A stretch of DNA of 64,000 nt from Anaerolineae bacterium. Lineage in GTDB: Bacteria > Chloroflexota > Anaerolineae > Aggregatilineales > Aggregatilineaceae. The translations under genes were made by a program, and so were the position numbers. Location of the stretch: NCBI GenBank assembly GCA_027494015.1, contig JAOSJP010000039.1, positions 62,001-126,000 on the forward strand, given 5' to 3'. Each line of letters begins with the position of its first letter. Position 1 is the first letter of the stretch. The notes beneath the pieces are model-generated. The model saw only the letters and a program-made list of their open reading frames with translations. It made no database searches and was not told the origin of the DNA. Shown here piece after piece: positions 7,593 to 16,343 of the stretch.

Positions 7593-8903
7593 GTGACCGA
7601 CGCACACTCCTTTTCGCCTCGTCGTACCTGCAGGCTGCGCGCCGTGTTGGCCGTTGCGCTGGTGACCGCGCTCGCCGGCGGCGCTGTGGGCGCTGGCCTG
7701 TTGCTGAGCGATGAGGGCGGGACCATCCCTCCCAGCCCGACCGCCACCCCGCTGATCCCCAGCGACCTGGCCCCGGACGCCGTGACCGAGCGCGCCTTCC
7801 CCTCGCTGACCTACGGCATCCACGCCTTTCTGTGGTGGAATGAGACGATGCGCACGATTGATCTGGACAACATCCGCCTGATGAAGTTCACGCACGTCAA
7901 GCAGCGTTTCTCGTGGAGCACGCTGGAGCCGGTGCGCGGCGAGTGGCACTGGGATAAGGCCGACGGCGTGGTGGGCGAGGTGGCCTATCGTGGGCTGGAG
8001 GTGGTGGCCCGGCTGGACGGCCCGCCTGATTGGGCCGTCCGCGTGCCGGACGCGCCCGATGATCCGCCGCTGGACCTGGCGGCGTGGGCCGGGTTCTGCG
8101 GGACGCTGGCGGCTCGCTACCGGGGACAGATCGCCGCTTACCAGGTGTGGAACGAGCCGAACCTCACCCGCGAGTGGCTCGGCTATCCGCCGGACGCGGC
8201 GGCTTATGTTTCCTTGCTGGCGGCGTGTGCTGAAGCCATTCGCAGCGCTGATCCAGAAGCGATCATCATCTCCGCCGGCCTGGCTCCCACCGGCACCGGC
8301 CTGCCGGAGGCGATCCCGGACATAGACTACCTGCGTCAGATGTACGCGGCGGGCGCGGCCCCTCATTTCGACGTGCTCGGCCTCAACGCGCCCGGCTACG
8401 GCAATCCGCCAGAGATGTCGCCCGCCGAGGCCGAGGCCGCTGGATTCCTGCGCTGGATGTGCTTTCGCCATGTTGAGGACATGCGCGCGATCATGGTCGA
8501 GGCGGGCGATGCGCACAAACAGGTCGCCATTCTGGAATTAGGCTGGACAACGGACCGCATCCACCCCGACTACGCCTGGCACGCTGTGGACGAGGAGACA
8601 CAGGCCGCCTACCTGGTCGGCGCTTATCGCTATGCGGCGCAGCACTGGCGGCCCTGGACGGGCCTGATCACCACCATCTACATCGCCGACATCAGTTGGA
8701 CGCCGGACGATGAGGAGTACTGGTGGGCGGTCAACATCGCCGGCTACGACAACGGCTGGCAGGGCCGCCCGGCCTACTACCAGCTTTCGTGGATGGAACG
8801 CTATGTGGATGACGTCTTCATCCCCGCCCGCGACCCGTCCGACCCCGACGCCGTGACCGTTGACCCGCTGCCCCCGCGCGAAGAGCCGGGCGGCGGGCCG
8901 TAG
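7593..8903 (+). CDS. Secreted or membrane-anchored clan GH-A glycoside hydrolase
   Basis: About 436 residues if started at GTG 7593 (AAGGAG 13 bases upstream). A GTG at 7560 is possible but overlaps the ribosome-binding site. After an Arg-rich start there is one hydrophobic segment (LRAVLAVALVTALAGGAVGAGLL), then a Pro/Thr linker and a TIM-barrel-like domain. The motif VWNEPNL gives the putative acid/base Glu188, and ILELGWTTD gives the putative nucleophile Glu315, as in GH5/GH39-type retaining enzymes. The C-terminus is Pro-rich. The substrate is unknown and no binding module is visible. No operon partners: it is flanked by repeats on both sides. Confidence 0.75.
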   Translation: MTDAHSFSPRRTCRLRAVLAVALVTALAGGAVGAGLLLSDEGGTIPPSPTATPLIPSDLAPDAVTERAFPSLTYGIHAFLWWNETMRTIDLDNIRLMKFTHVKQRFSWSTLEPVRGEWHWDKADGVVGEVAYRGLEVVARLDGPPDWAVRVPDAPDDPPLDLAAWAGFCGTLAARYRGQIAAYQVWNEPNLTREWLGYPPDAAAYVSLLAACAEAIRSADPEAIIISAGLAPTGTGLPEAIPDIDYLRQMYAAGAAPHFDVLGLNAPGYGNPPEMSPAEAEAAGFLRWMCFRHVEDMRAIMVEAGDAHKQVAILELGWTTDRIHPDYAWHAVDEETQAAYLVGAYRYAAQHWRPWTGLITTIYIADISWTPDDEEYWWAVNIAGYDNGWQGRPAYYQLSWMERYVDDVFIPARDPSDPDAVTVDPLPPREEPGGGP

Positions 8904-8985
8904 GGCGTAGTGCAGGCGTCTCTGTGCGCCTCACTTCTTCGGCGTTTTACCTCGCCTCCGCCCGGCGCTGATGCGCGCAGACACC

Positions 8986-9019
8986 AGACTTCCGAAGTTC
9001 TCGAAGACTTCGGAAGTCT
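8986..9019. repeat. Palindromic repeat family A, copy 3
   Basis: 13-bp arms AGACTTCCGAAGT / ACTTCGGAAGTCT around TCTCGAAG, between the convergent glycoside hydrolase and hsp20 genes, where it could act as a transcript-end hairpin. Confidence 0.88.
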
Positions 9020-9148
9020 GTTCCGGGGCCGAGCGTAGCAAGGCTGGGGGTGAGGTAAAACGGCGTGGGCGCAGCAGAGCCAGGCTCCGCCTCACCGACC
9101 GTCTGATGAGATTTGGCATTCAAGGCGGGTAACGCACACTGGGTGTCT

Positions 9149-9180
9149 TGTAGGGGCGGGTTTGTAAACCCGCCCCTACA
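9149..9180. repeat. Palindromic GTAGGGGCG repeat, family C copy 1
   Basis: TGTAGGGGCGGGTTTGTAAA plus the mirrored arm: a 32-bp palindrome with only two central mismatches. Relatives lie at 15564-15593, 27051-27080, 35959-35990, 46296-46325 and 57845-57874. Confidence 0.85.
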
Positions 9181-9225
9181 AGCGGCTGCCGATTATGATC
9201 GTCAGATCTCATCAGGTCGGGCGGC

Positions 9226-9684
9226 TTACGCCGTGCGTACTTCGATGCGCTTGGGCTGGGCTTCCGGGCGCATGGGCAGGGCCAGCGTCAGCACGCCGTT
9301 GTCGAACGTGGCCTCGATGCGCTCCATGTCCAGCAGCTCGCCGAGGCGCAGGCTGCGCTTGAACGCGCCGGCGCAGCGCTCACGGACGTGGTAGCGCTCG
9401 CCCTCGCGCTCTTCGGCAGCCTTGATCTCACCGCTGATGGTCAGCAAGTCGTCGTGCACTTCGACGGTCACGTCCTCGGCGGCCAGGCCGGGCAGGTCCA
9501 CGCGGATGGTCACGCCAGCCTCATCCTGACTCACGTCCATCGCCGGGCGCAGCATGGGGCGCGCCGTGTCCGTGTTGTAGCGGGCCGGGTTCGACCAACC
9601 CGAACGCCACAGGTCGTCCACTACCTGGTCGAGCGTGCGATAGCTACGCGGAGCGGGGGCGGTCCAGCGGACAAGCTTCACCAT
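9226..9684 (-). CDS. Small heat shock protein, Hsp20/alpha-crystallin family
   Basis: A 152-residue protein. ATG 9684 lies eight bases after AGGAGG. The alpha-crystallin domain spans about residues 48-145: VSQDEAGVTIRVDLPG, a central VEVHDDLLTISGE strand pair, and the C-terminal GVLTLALPMR. A short IEV-type tail motif near the end fits the anchoring I/V-x-I/V element. It is an ATP-independent holdase chaperone in the cytoplasm. It is monocistronic. The 180-base upstream gap shows no CIRCE element, and a TTTACG-N17-TAATAC pair there is only a weak promoter candidate. Confidence 0.95.
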   Translation of the reverse strand: MVKLVRWTAPAPRSYRTLDQVVDDLWRSGWSNPARYNTDTARPMLRPAMDVSQDEAGVTIRVDLPGLAAEDVTVEVHDDLLTISGEIKAAEEREGERYHVRERCAGAFKRSLRLGELLDMERIEATFDNGVLTLALPMRPEAQPKRIEVRTA

Positions 9685-9864
9685 GGTGTTTTCCTCCTGA
9701 TTCTCTCTGGATAGTCAGCCGCAACTCGGTCTGTTGCACCAGTACATCTCGTTACGTCCCATATGGACACCATGATGCCACGCCCGCGTAAGAACAGTCT
9801 TGGCGCGGTATTAGAAGTGCCTCTGCGCTGCGTAAACGTTGTGCAAGAGAGGGAAATGCCACCC

Positions 9865-11127
9865 TCAGCGGCGCGCAAAGACCGGCGGCCAGCGCCGGGC
9901 GCGCACCAGCCAGCCCTTGCAGTCCAGTGCGACGAAGCCCCCCGCGGCCAGGCGCAGCGCCATGCCCAGCGCCAGCACGGTTGTCAGGCTGATCGAGGTG
10001 TTGGCAAGCTGGCTGCCCAGCAGCGGCCCGACAAAGACCGCCAGCAGCACGACCTGGTTGTAGACGGTCATGAAGCGCGTCAGGTTCTCGGCGGGCGCGT
10101 TCTCGCTGAAGTAACCGAAGAGGCTGATGGCCGCCATCGTCCAGCCCGCGCCGGAGAGCACCGCTCCGATCACGGTGAGCGGCAGACTCGACGCGACGAC
10201 CAGGACGCCCGCCGCCACGCCAGTCACCCCCATGCCAATGGCGATGACCATCAGCGCCCCGATGCGGCGCACAATCTGGTACGTGACAGCGGCGCTCATC
10301 GCCGCTGCTGCCAGTTCCGCCACCGAGAAGACTGATACGAACGCTTCATCCGCGCCTAGCTCGTTCATCAGGCGCAGCGGGATGACCGCCGAGATGGAGA
10401 AGAAGGCAATGTGCACGAGCACCGCAATGAGGGCCGTGCGGCGGAAAATCGGCGACTGCCAGGGGCGCAGCGGTGCGTAGTCGGGTGGGGAGATGTCGGC
10501 GGGGGCGAGTTCGCGCGTGCGCTGGACGTAGATGAAGCTTCCCAGCGACAGGGCGAAGGACACGACGAACATCACCTGATAATTGGCCGGAAACGGCATC
10601 AGTTTCAGCCAGAAGCCAAAGGCCAGCGTGCTCACCCCCACTGCCAGGTTGTAGGAGAGCGACCGGCGGCCGAGCAGCACTGTGAGCCGAGGGGGGGCGA
10701 CCGCCTGGCGCATCAGCACCAGGAACAACACCGAGCTGACGCCGTTGGCCGCCGCCGGGAGTGCCACTGCGACAACCAGCCACCAGGGTTGCATCTCAGA
10801 GGGAAACAGGGGGGTGAACGCCGGCAGCAGAAAGGTCAGCCGATAGAGCAGGCCCGGCCACCACATGGCCTGTGTTATGGTGGCGTGCCGCCCGCGCCAC
10901 CAGGCCGCCCACGATGACGTGATCAGCGCAACCAGCGAGGGCAGTGCCGCTATCCAGCCGAGCAGCGCCGCTGAAGCATCCAGGCGGATGGCATAGACTG
11001 ACAGGAAGCGCGCCGTCGCGGGTATGGCCAGCCCAAACCAGGTGATGTCTCGCACCAGATGACGGAAGTTCGCCCGGCTCAGGCTGGCGTCTGGTGAGGA
11101 CACGGTGGCGTCGTCTTGGTCGCCCAT
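9865..11127 (-). CDS. Major facilitator superfamily transporter
   Basis: About 420 residues from ATG 11127 (GACGAGAG upstream). An upstream in-frame extension to 11370 is hydrophilic, repeat-derived and not believable. There are twelve hydrophobic segments in two halves with a charged central loop (RTRELAPADISPPDY). A DATVSSPDASLSRANFRHLVRD leader precedes TM1. It resembles the MFS group often annotated as sugar or drug permeases in Chloroflexota. The substrate cannot be deduced. It sits alone behind hsp20 on the same strand with a 180-base gap, so co-transcription is unlikely. Confidence 0.82.
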   Translation of the reverse strand: MGDQDDATVSSPDASLSRANFRHLVRDITWFGLAIPATARFLSVYAIRLDASAALLGWIAALPSLVALITSSWAAWWRGRHATITQAMWWPGLLYRLTFLLPAFTPLFPSEMQPWWLVVAVALPAAANGVSSVLFLVLMRQAVAPPRLTVLLGRRSLSYNLAVGVSTLAFGFWLKLMPFPANYQVMFVVSFALSLGSFIYVQRTRELAPADISPPDYAPLRPWQSPIFRRTALIAVLVHIAFFSISAVIPLRLMNELGADEAFVSVFSVAELAAAAMSAAVTYQIVRRIGALMVIAIGMGVTGVAAGVLVVASSLPLTVIGAVLSGAGWTMAAISLFGYFSENAPAENLTRFMTVYNQVVLLAVFVGPLLGSQLANTSISLTTVLALGMALRLAAGGFVALDCKGWLVRARRWPPVFARR

Positions 11128-11501
11128 CGCTCTCGTCTTGTCGCGCCTGTGTAGCCCATCGCAAACCAGCACCCCGCGACACAGAGCGTGCCGGGCGTGC
11201 TGGCGTTCAGCGCCTTCATGATCATCTTGTTTGGCGGGCGTGTCAAGCGTCAGATGGGCGATTCCTGCGCTACGTCTGGCTGACGCCGAAATTGCGATGA
11301 TTTGCAGGCTTTGGAAGTCTCTTTTGGCCCACCGCCGCTTCGCCCAGGGGTCGTTTGAGAGGCCCTGCACCTGGCTGTGCCCCCCATCCCCGGCCCTTCC
11401 CTCACGAGGGGGGAAGGGAGAAGATCGCAGTCCCTAAGCTCCTCAGCTCCTTGTGGGGGAGGGGTTTGGGGCAGGGGTGAAGATACCTCTCCAATGGCCA
11501 C
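11128..11501. other. Intergenic region with decayed repeats
   Basis: About 370 bases. It contains a decayed family-A half-palindrome near 11305-11330 (GCTTTGGAAGTCTCTTTT) and a family-D GGGGAAGGG/CCCTTCCC repeat (11383-11480). No gene supported. Confidence 0.6.
11383..11480. repeat. Family D repeat (CCCATCCCCGGCCCTTCCC / GGGGAGGGGTTTGGGG)
   Basis: An imperfect inverted repeat of C-rich and G-rich arms around CTCACGAGGGGGGAAGG. Copies or parts recur at ~23088-23216, ~31395-31440 and ~57805-57970. This copy shows the uninterrupted form of the site that is split by an insertion at 57816-57914. Confidence 0.75.
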
Positions 11502-14015
11502 TCAGGGGAAGCGTTTGAAGTGATACAGCCGGTTGCCAGCCAGCAGATACATGTTGTTGCGCGCCACAGAGTCCGCATAGAAGCCGCGCGCATCCTGAAA
11601 GGCGTCGTGCGGGGCGCGCGGGCGGTAGCCCTGGTTGAACGTCCCGGCCCACGACGTTTCGTAGACGGTTTCGTTCACGCCGTCCACGATGTACAGGCTG
11701 CGCGAGGCCGGGTCGTTGTCCACGAACAGCGCCACGCCGCTGGTCATCGCGCCAGGGGGAGCCTGGCGAAACTCGAACGGCTCCTCCTCGACGATGCCCT
11801 GCACATTGCGCCGGTAACGCCGCACCGTCCCGTCGGCAAAGAGAATGTACACGGCTCCATCGTCGCTGATCCCGAAGTCCTTCGCACCAGCCAGGTTCGG
11901 AAGCTGGTCGCCGTTGAAGTACTCTTCGGGCGCGTTGGGATAGCTCTCGGCCCCGGCGGGCGGGACGTAGCGCCAGATCTGGTTGGCGGGGGGATCCATC
12001 ACGTACAGGTTGCTGCGATACACGGCCAGGGCAACTGGCTCCTGCCAGCGCCCCTCAGTGACCAGCGTCTGGGCGCTGCTGAAATAGGTCGGCGAATAGG
12101 CGATGAGCAGGCCGTTGGCGTCCAGTGCCACGAGCACATTCTTGGGGCGCGTGCCGCCGTCGGCCAGCCACTCGATATCAATGGGGCGGCCCACTGTGTA
12201 GTTGCCGGTCGCTCCGCTGATCGTCTGTCCTGTCCAGATCACCCGCCTGTCGCCGCTATCGGTCAGCCCGTCACCGCGCTCGTTGAGCGTGTTCTGATAG
12301 ACCACGCCGTTTCTGCGATCCAGCGCGTACAGATCAACGCCGCCATGCACGATGGGCGAGACCATTTCAGCGTCGCGCGGGTAGGTGCGCAGCAGCGTCA
12401 GATCGCGGCGCACCACGTCGTCGAAGCAGTCGAGGTAGTTCTCGGCGTCGGCGCGCATGGTGAGCACGTTGGCGTCGTTGGGGCGTAGCACCTCGGCTCG
12501 CTCGGCCAGGTCGAGCACCTCCACCCACAGCGGGCGCAGCGCCGGGTTCTCGCAGCTACTCCCCGACAGGCGCAGTGCGTCGGCGTGGGCGGCCTGGGCG
12601 CGCTCCATGTACTTCTGGAACTCGCTCTTTTCCGCGCCGAGCAGAGCCATGCCCACCGCCGCCACGACGATCACCACCGGGATCATCACCGCCAGCCCGA
12701 TGGCGACGTTAGTCGGGATGGCCGAACGGCGACCGTCTTCCGGTTCTGGCACCAGCCGGTCGAGCGCCCGTGACAGGGAGTTCACCACAGCGAGCGCAGC
12801 GACCAGCGCCGCCTGCAGTCCCTGGCGTCCGCGCTGAGCGATGACTTCGCGCGCGCGGTCAAGGGGAGTCGGGCCGGCGGGCACCGGGGGCGCAGCGGGC
12901 GGCTCACCGTCGTCCGCCTCCGGCCCGCCGGCGAAGCGCTCCCCCACGCTGCTCAGAGCCGCGCGCAGCCGCGCCGCAACCGGCGGGCGCGCGGCAGCGT
13001 CTGGAGCCTCTGCCGGGGCAGGCGCAGTGTCCTCTACTGGCGGCGGCAGCAGCGGCGCGGCCTCGACGGGCGCGGGCGTCTCTTCAGCAAGGGCTAGCAT
13101 CTCGGCGGGGAGCGATTCCGCGAGTGGCGGCTCGGCAGGGAGCGTTGCAGGCTCTGGCTCCGCGCTCGCCTCGTCGGGCGCGTCCCAGGCTGGCGGCGGC
13201 GCGGCTTCCTCCTGCGCTGGCGGTGACTCGCGCAGCGCGTCCTGACCCCAGTCCAGCTCGGAGCCGCTGGTCGGGCTGATCGCCGGCTGAGGCTTGCGCG
13301 GCTCGCGCAGGCTGTGCTGGAGCGCGTAACGCTCCGCATCCGGCGTGTCCGGCGGCGCGAAAGCGACAGCGCTGACGGCCAGGTGCTTGCTGCTGAGAGT
13401 CTTGAGCCGCCCCAAGACATCGGCCAGGGTGCCCTCGCGCAGCACAATGTCGAAGGTGGCGGTGGGGGCGTGCTGCAGGCTTTCGTCGCAGAGCAGCAGC
13501 ATATCGCCGGGCGCGACGGCCAGTCGCGTAAGCTGGATGTCCGGCGGATCGCTGCTGCCCAGCGGCGGCAGGTTGATCGCCAGCGGATCGCGGCGCTCTT
13601 CCGGGAAGAATGTCAGGCCGCCCGCCCCGCGCCAGACCATGAACGAGCGCCCGCCGCGCGCCACATACAGGTCGCCCCCGTGCAGGGCCAGCGCCAGCGC
13701 GTTGACCGGCTCCCCGGCGGGATCGTCGAGGACACAGTGATTGATGGCGGCCAGCGCCTCGCGCAGCCCGCCGGTGATGCCGCCGCTGCTGCCGAAATAA
13801 GTGTCCGCGCCAAGCTGGGCCAGGGTTTCGAAGTAGGGCGCGGGCGCGCTCGTATCGCCGTGCGGTGTGACCAGAATGGCGAAAGCGTGCCCTTCGCGCG
13901 CGCGGGAGGCGCGGCGCGGCGCAAGCTCGGCCAGCGCGCCCGGCGGCGCCACGCGCACTGCCCGTCCCCCCACGACCAGCACGTGCCCGACCAGTACCTG
14001 TACGTCCTCTGGCAT
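11502..14015 (-). CDS. PP2C-like / transmembrane / beta-propeller protein
   Basis: About 837 residues from ATG 14015, with GGGGTGA just upstream; a GTG at 14024 is an alternative. Residues ~1-215 look like a degenerate PP2C-type phosphatase domain (GDLYVARGGRSFMVWRG, GDMLLLCDES), but the usual DGHGG metal motif is absent. Residues ~215-420 are a Pro/Ala/Glu-rich linker, a single membrane segment sits at about 434-458, and the remaining ~380 residues are repeat-like blades (RSLYIVDGVNETVYE, GAVYILFADGTVRRYRR) consistent with an NHL-type propeller outside. This suggests a trans-membrane sensor or scaffold with an inactive phosphatase-like cytoplasmic head. No partner gene is adjacent. Confidence 0.7.
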   Translation of the reverse strand: MPEDVQVLVGHVLVVGGRAVRVAPPGALAELAPRRASRAREGHAFAILVTPHGDTSAPAPYFETLAQLGADTYFGSSGGITGGLREALAAINHCVLDDPAGEPVNALALALHGGDLYVARGGRSFMVWRGAGGLTFFPEERRDPLAINLPPLGSSDPPDIQLTRLAVAPGDMLLLCDESLQHAPTATFDIVLREGTLADVLGRLKTLSSKHLAVSAVAFAPPDTPDAERYALQHSLREPRKPQPAISPTSGSELDWGQDALRESPPAQEEAAPPPAWDAPDEASAEPEPATLPAEPPLAESLPAEMLALAEETPAPVEAAPLLPPPVEDTAPAPAEAPDAAARPPVAARLRAALSSVGERFAGGPEADDGEPPAAPPVPAGPTPLDRAREVIAQRGRQGLQAALVAALAVVNSLSRALDRLVPEPEDGRRSAIPTNVAIGLAVMIPVVIVVAAVGMALLGAEKSEFQKYMERAQAAHADALRLSGSSCENPALRPLWVEVLDLAERAEVLRPNDANVLTMRADAENYLDCFDDVVRRDLTLLRTYPRDAEMVSPIVHGGVDLYALDRRNGVVYQNTLNERGDGLTDSGDRRVIWTGQTISGATGNYTVGRPIDIEWLADGGTRPKNVLVALDANGLLIAYSPTYFSSAQTLVTEGRWQEPVALAVYRSNLYVMDPPANQIWRYVPPAGAESYPNAPEEYFNGDQLPNLAGAKDFGISDDGAVYILFADGTVRRYRRNVQGIVEEEPFEFRQAPPGAMTSGVALFVDNDPASRSLYIVDGVNETVYETSWAGTFNQGYRPRAPHDAFQDARGFYADSVARNNMYLLAGNRLYHFKRFP

Positions 14016-14105
14016 GACTTTCACCCCGTTCGCTGCCCACCGTACCCTGAAGAGCCGTGCCTTGATTGTACCCCAAGTCGAGCTTTGCGCCGCAGAGGGT
14101 GGGAT

Positions 14106-14289
14106 GGCAGGGCGATTGCATCAAACGTGTGCGTTGTGCTACCTCACCCCCGCTCGGCGCTTGCGCGCCTCACCGCCCCCTCTCCATGTATGGAGAGGGG
14201 GAAAGGCCGAGCGCAGCGAGGCCAGGGGGTGAGGTCAACGGAGCGCTTCTCTCCCTGGCCGAGAGCACTGAGTGCATAACATGCTCTAG
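14106..14289. repeat. Composite repeat with CTAG end at the stop codon of the next gene
   Basis: It starts with GGCAGGGCGATTGCATCAAA (the end type also seen at 46169 and 35908) and contains family-B copy 2 (14141-14235). It ends with GTGCATAACATGCTCTAG (14272-14289), the same end as the element at 31154-31367. The final CTAG supplies the TAG stop (14286-14288) of the minus-strand URO-D-like gene. Confidence 0.7.
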
Positions 14290-15359
14290 ACACGGGTGGG
14301 GTAGTCGGCCCCCCAGATGTCGGCGGCCTGGAAGAAAGTGGTCACGTTCTCCCAGCGGACTTCCGGCTCCAGGTCGTAGGCGGGGCTGAGAATCAGCCCG
14401 CCGCCAGCCCCCACGGTCATGATCCGCTCGAAGACTTCGCGCCGGATGTCTTCCGGCGTGCCCCAGGCCCAGCGCTGCGGCGTGCCGACCGTCCCCCAGA
14501 AGACCAGCCGGTCACCGTACTCGCGCTTGAGCTTCGCGGGGTCCATCACGTCCGGCTGCACGGGATTGAGCACATCCACGCCGATCTCGATCAGGTCGGG
14601 GATGATCGGCTCGATGTTGCCGTCGCTGTGCCAGAAGATGGACAAGTCGGGGTTGATGGCGCGGCAGGCCGCGATGATCGTGCGCACACACGGCTTGAAA
14701 GTGCGCCGCCACGTCTCCGGGCCGATCAACATGCGGGTCGGCTCGGCCACGTCGTCGTCGAGGGCCAGGATGTCAATGCCCGCCCTGGCGAGGGCCACCG
14801 AGAGGGTGACGTGCATGGCGGTGAGCTGTTCCAGCAGATAGTCCACCAGCGGCGGGTTCTCAACCAGATCGATCATGAACTGCTCGAAGCCGCGCAGCCG
14901 CCACGCCGTCTCGAACAGCTCGCCGCCGAGGTGAGGCGGCGAGGCCATCACCGCGTAGCCCTGCCGCTGGTGATGCTCGACGGCACGGCGCAGCCCGTCG
15001 GAATCGAACTGCTGCATGAAATCCGGCAGCGGCGCGGCAGCGATCTGGGCGATGGTCTCCGCTCCGCCGAGTGGTGCATCGCGCTCGATTTCCGGGTGGT
15101 AGCCCCAGTCGTGGTAGGTCTTCAGGATGGGCTGCGAGCCGACGTAGACATCGTCCGGCAGCGACTTCAGGTAGCTGAGGAAGCTGGCCTGCTGGCCTGG
15201 CGGGTCGGCGGTGACGAAGCGAATCTCACAGTCGAACATCTCGCTCGCGTCGCGATCCGGATACTGGGGAAACGACCAGCGATAGAAGTTGACCATCCTC
15301 GGCAGGCGGTCAGGCGGCTGATGGCGCAGTACGGCCTGTACGCGCTCGCGCGGTCTCAT
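14286..15359 (-). CDS. Uroporphyrinogen decarboxylase-family protein
   Basis: A 357-residue TIM-barrel protein beginning MRPRERVQAVLRHQPPDRLPR, the usual start of the URO-D/MtaA-like superfamily. HSDGNIEPIIPDLIEIGVDVLNPVQP and GGLILSPAYDL are diagnostic motifs late in the fold. Members include corrinoid-linked methyltransferases and true HemE. The divergent N-terminus and lack of nearby heme genes favour a methyltransferase-like or unassigned member over hemE. Its TAG stop lies inside a mobile-element end, so its native C-terminus may have been altered slightly. Confidence 0.8.
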   Translation of the reverse strand: MRPRERVQAVLRHQPPDRLPRMVNFYRWSFPQYPDRDASEMFDCEIRFVTADPPGQQASFLSYLKSLPDDVYVGSQPILKTYHDWGYHPEIERDAPLGGAETIAQIAAAPLPDFMQQFDSDGLRRAVEHHQRQGYAVMASPPHLGGELFETAWRLRGFEQFMIDLVENPPLVDYLLEQLTAMHVTLSVALARAGIDILALDDDVAEPTRMLIGPETWRRTFKPCVRTIIAACRAINPDLSIFWHSDGNIEPIIPDLIEIGVDVLNPVQPDVMDPAKLKREYGDRLVFWGTVGTPQRWAWGTPEDIRREVFERIMTVGAGGGLILSPAYDLEPEVRWENVTTFFQAADIWGADYPTRV

Positions 15360-15510
15360 GAGTACCCCCGATCAGGGCGCTGCAAGGCCCTTCTGTGGTC
15401 GGTTGTCGGTGAGGATAGTATAGACCGAGGTTGCGGGAAGGGATAGCCGGGCGGCGGCGTATCCCAGAACTGCGGTGAGCTTGGCGCGAGTAGGGGCGTT
15501 GCGCAGAAAG

Positions 15511-15543
15511 AGACTTCCGAAGTTTTGGGAACTTCGGAAGTCT
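15511..15543. repeat. Palindromic repeat family A, copy 4
   Basis: 14-bp arms AGACTTCCGAAGTT / AACTTCGGAAGTCT around TTGGG, between the URO-D-like gene and the unknown operon. A family-C palindrome follows directly. Confidence 0.9.
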
Positions 15544-15563
15544 GGCGTCGGAACGACTCCGCC

Positions 15564-15593
15564 CGCAGGGGCGTATCGCAGTACGCCCCTGCG
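15564..15593. repeat. Palindromic repeat family C, copy 2
   Basis: CGCAGGGGCGTATCGCAGTA plus the mirrored arm, 30 bases, just after the last gene of the unknown operon. It may serve as its transcript end. Confidence 0.8.
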
Positions 15594-15615
15594 GACCCCC
15601 ACCCGCCACCCGCTG

Positions 15616-16341
15616 TCACGTCGCTTTGCGGCGGGCCGGCCCGGATGACCGGCGCAGCGTGTGGCGCATCTCCTTGCGTGGCCTGGGCGCGCTTTCCGCC
15701 GGCTCCACCAGCTCAACGCGCAGGCGGGCCGGGGTCTCACAGCGGAAGACCACCGAATTGCCCGACACGAGGTCCACGCGCTTGGGCTTGAACGCTCGCG
15801 CGTCGCAGGTCACCAGCTCGGCCTGGCCAGGCTGGTAGTCCTTGGGGCTGGCTGGCTTGACGCGGATCACTCCCTCCGCGCCGCCTTCTTCATTGACGGC
15901 GCGGTAGGTGCCGGGACGCACGAGCGTCACCGCGAAGAGGTCGCCCGCCGGGATGTGGGCTGCGCTGTCGAGCGCCTGGCGCTCTTTGTGCTCGGTGCGG
16001 GCGATCTCGACCGAGTAAGCGCCAACGCCCTGCGACACATAGAAGCCCATGACGCTGTTGACGGCCAGCGTGTACCGCGTCCCGGCCTCCTTGTCACAGC
16101 ACTCGCGCGCCTCTGTGTCGCGCAGCGACGCCAGGTCGAGGTTGAGCTGCTGCTGCGCGCCCTTCTCGCCGACCTGGATCGCCGCCCGGTGGATCACCGC
16201 CCCGCCCCGGCGCACGAACAGCTCGTAGTTGCCCGCTTCGGTGAAGTGATGGAAGAGCGTGGTCAGCACCGTCAGGGCGCTGCTTTCATAAGGGCGGATG
16301 CTGAACATCGCCCGGTTGAGTAGCACCTTATTCTTCTGCAT
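15616..16341 (-). CDS. Unknown protein, third gene of a three-gene operon
   Basis: 241 residues, ATG 16341, immediately after the stop of the preceding gene (2 bases apart), so surely co-transcribed. The composition suggests mostly beta strands: FSIRPYESSALTVLTTLF, YELFVRRGGAVIHRAAIQVG, VMGFYVSQGVGAYSVEIA. A Cys pair sits in ARECCDKE. The C-terminal ~30 residues are very basic (RPRKEMRHTLRRSSGPARRK), suggesting contact with nucleic acid or acidic lipid. There is no signal peptide or membrane helix. I do not recognise the family. Confidence 0.75.
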   Translation of the reverse strand: MQKNKVLLNRAMFSIRPYESSALTVLTTLFHHFTEAGNYELFVRRGGAVIHRAAIQVGEKGAQQQLNLDLASLRDTEARECCDKEAGTRYTLAVNSVMGFYVSQGVGAYSVEIARTEHKERQALDSAAHIPAGDLFAVTLVRPGTYRAVNEEGGAEGVIRVKPASPKDYQPGQAELVTCDARAFKPKRVDLVSGNSVVFRCETPARLRVELVEPAESAPRPRKEMRHTLRRSSGPARRKAT

Positions 16342-16343
16342 GG

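Noticed and set aside
9685..9864. CIRCE element controlling hsp20
   Set aside because: The TTAGCACTC-N9-GAGTGCTAA palindrome is not present in the gap.
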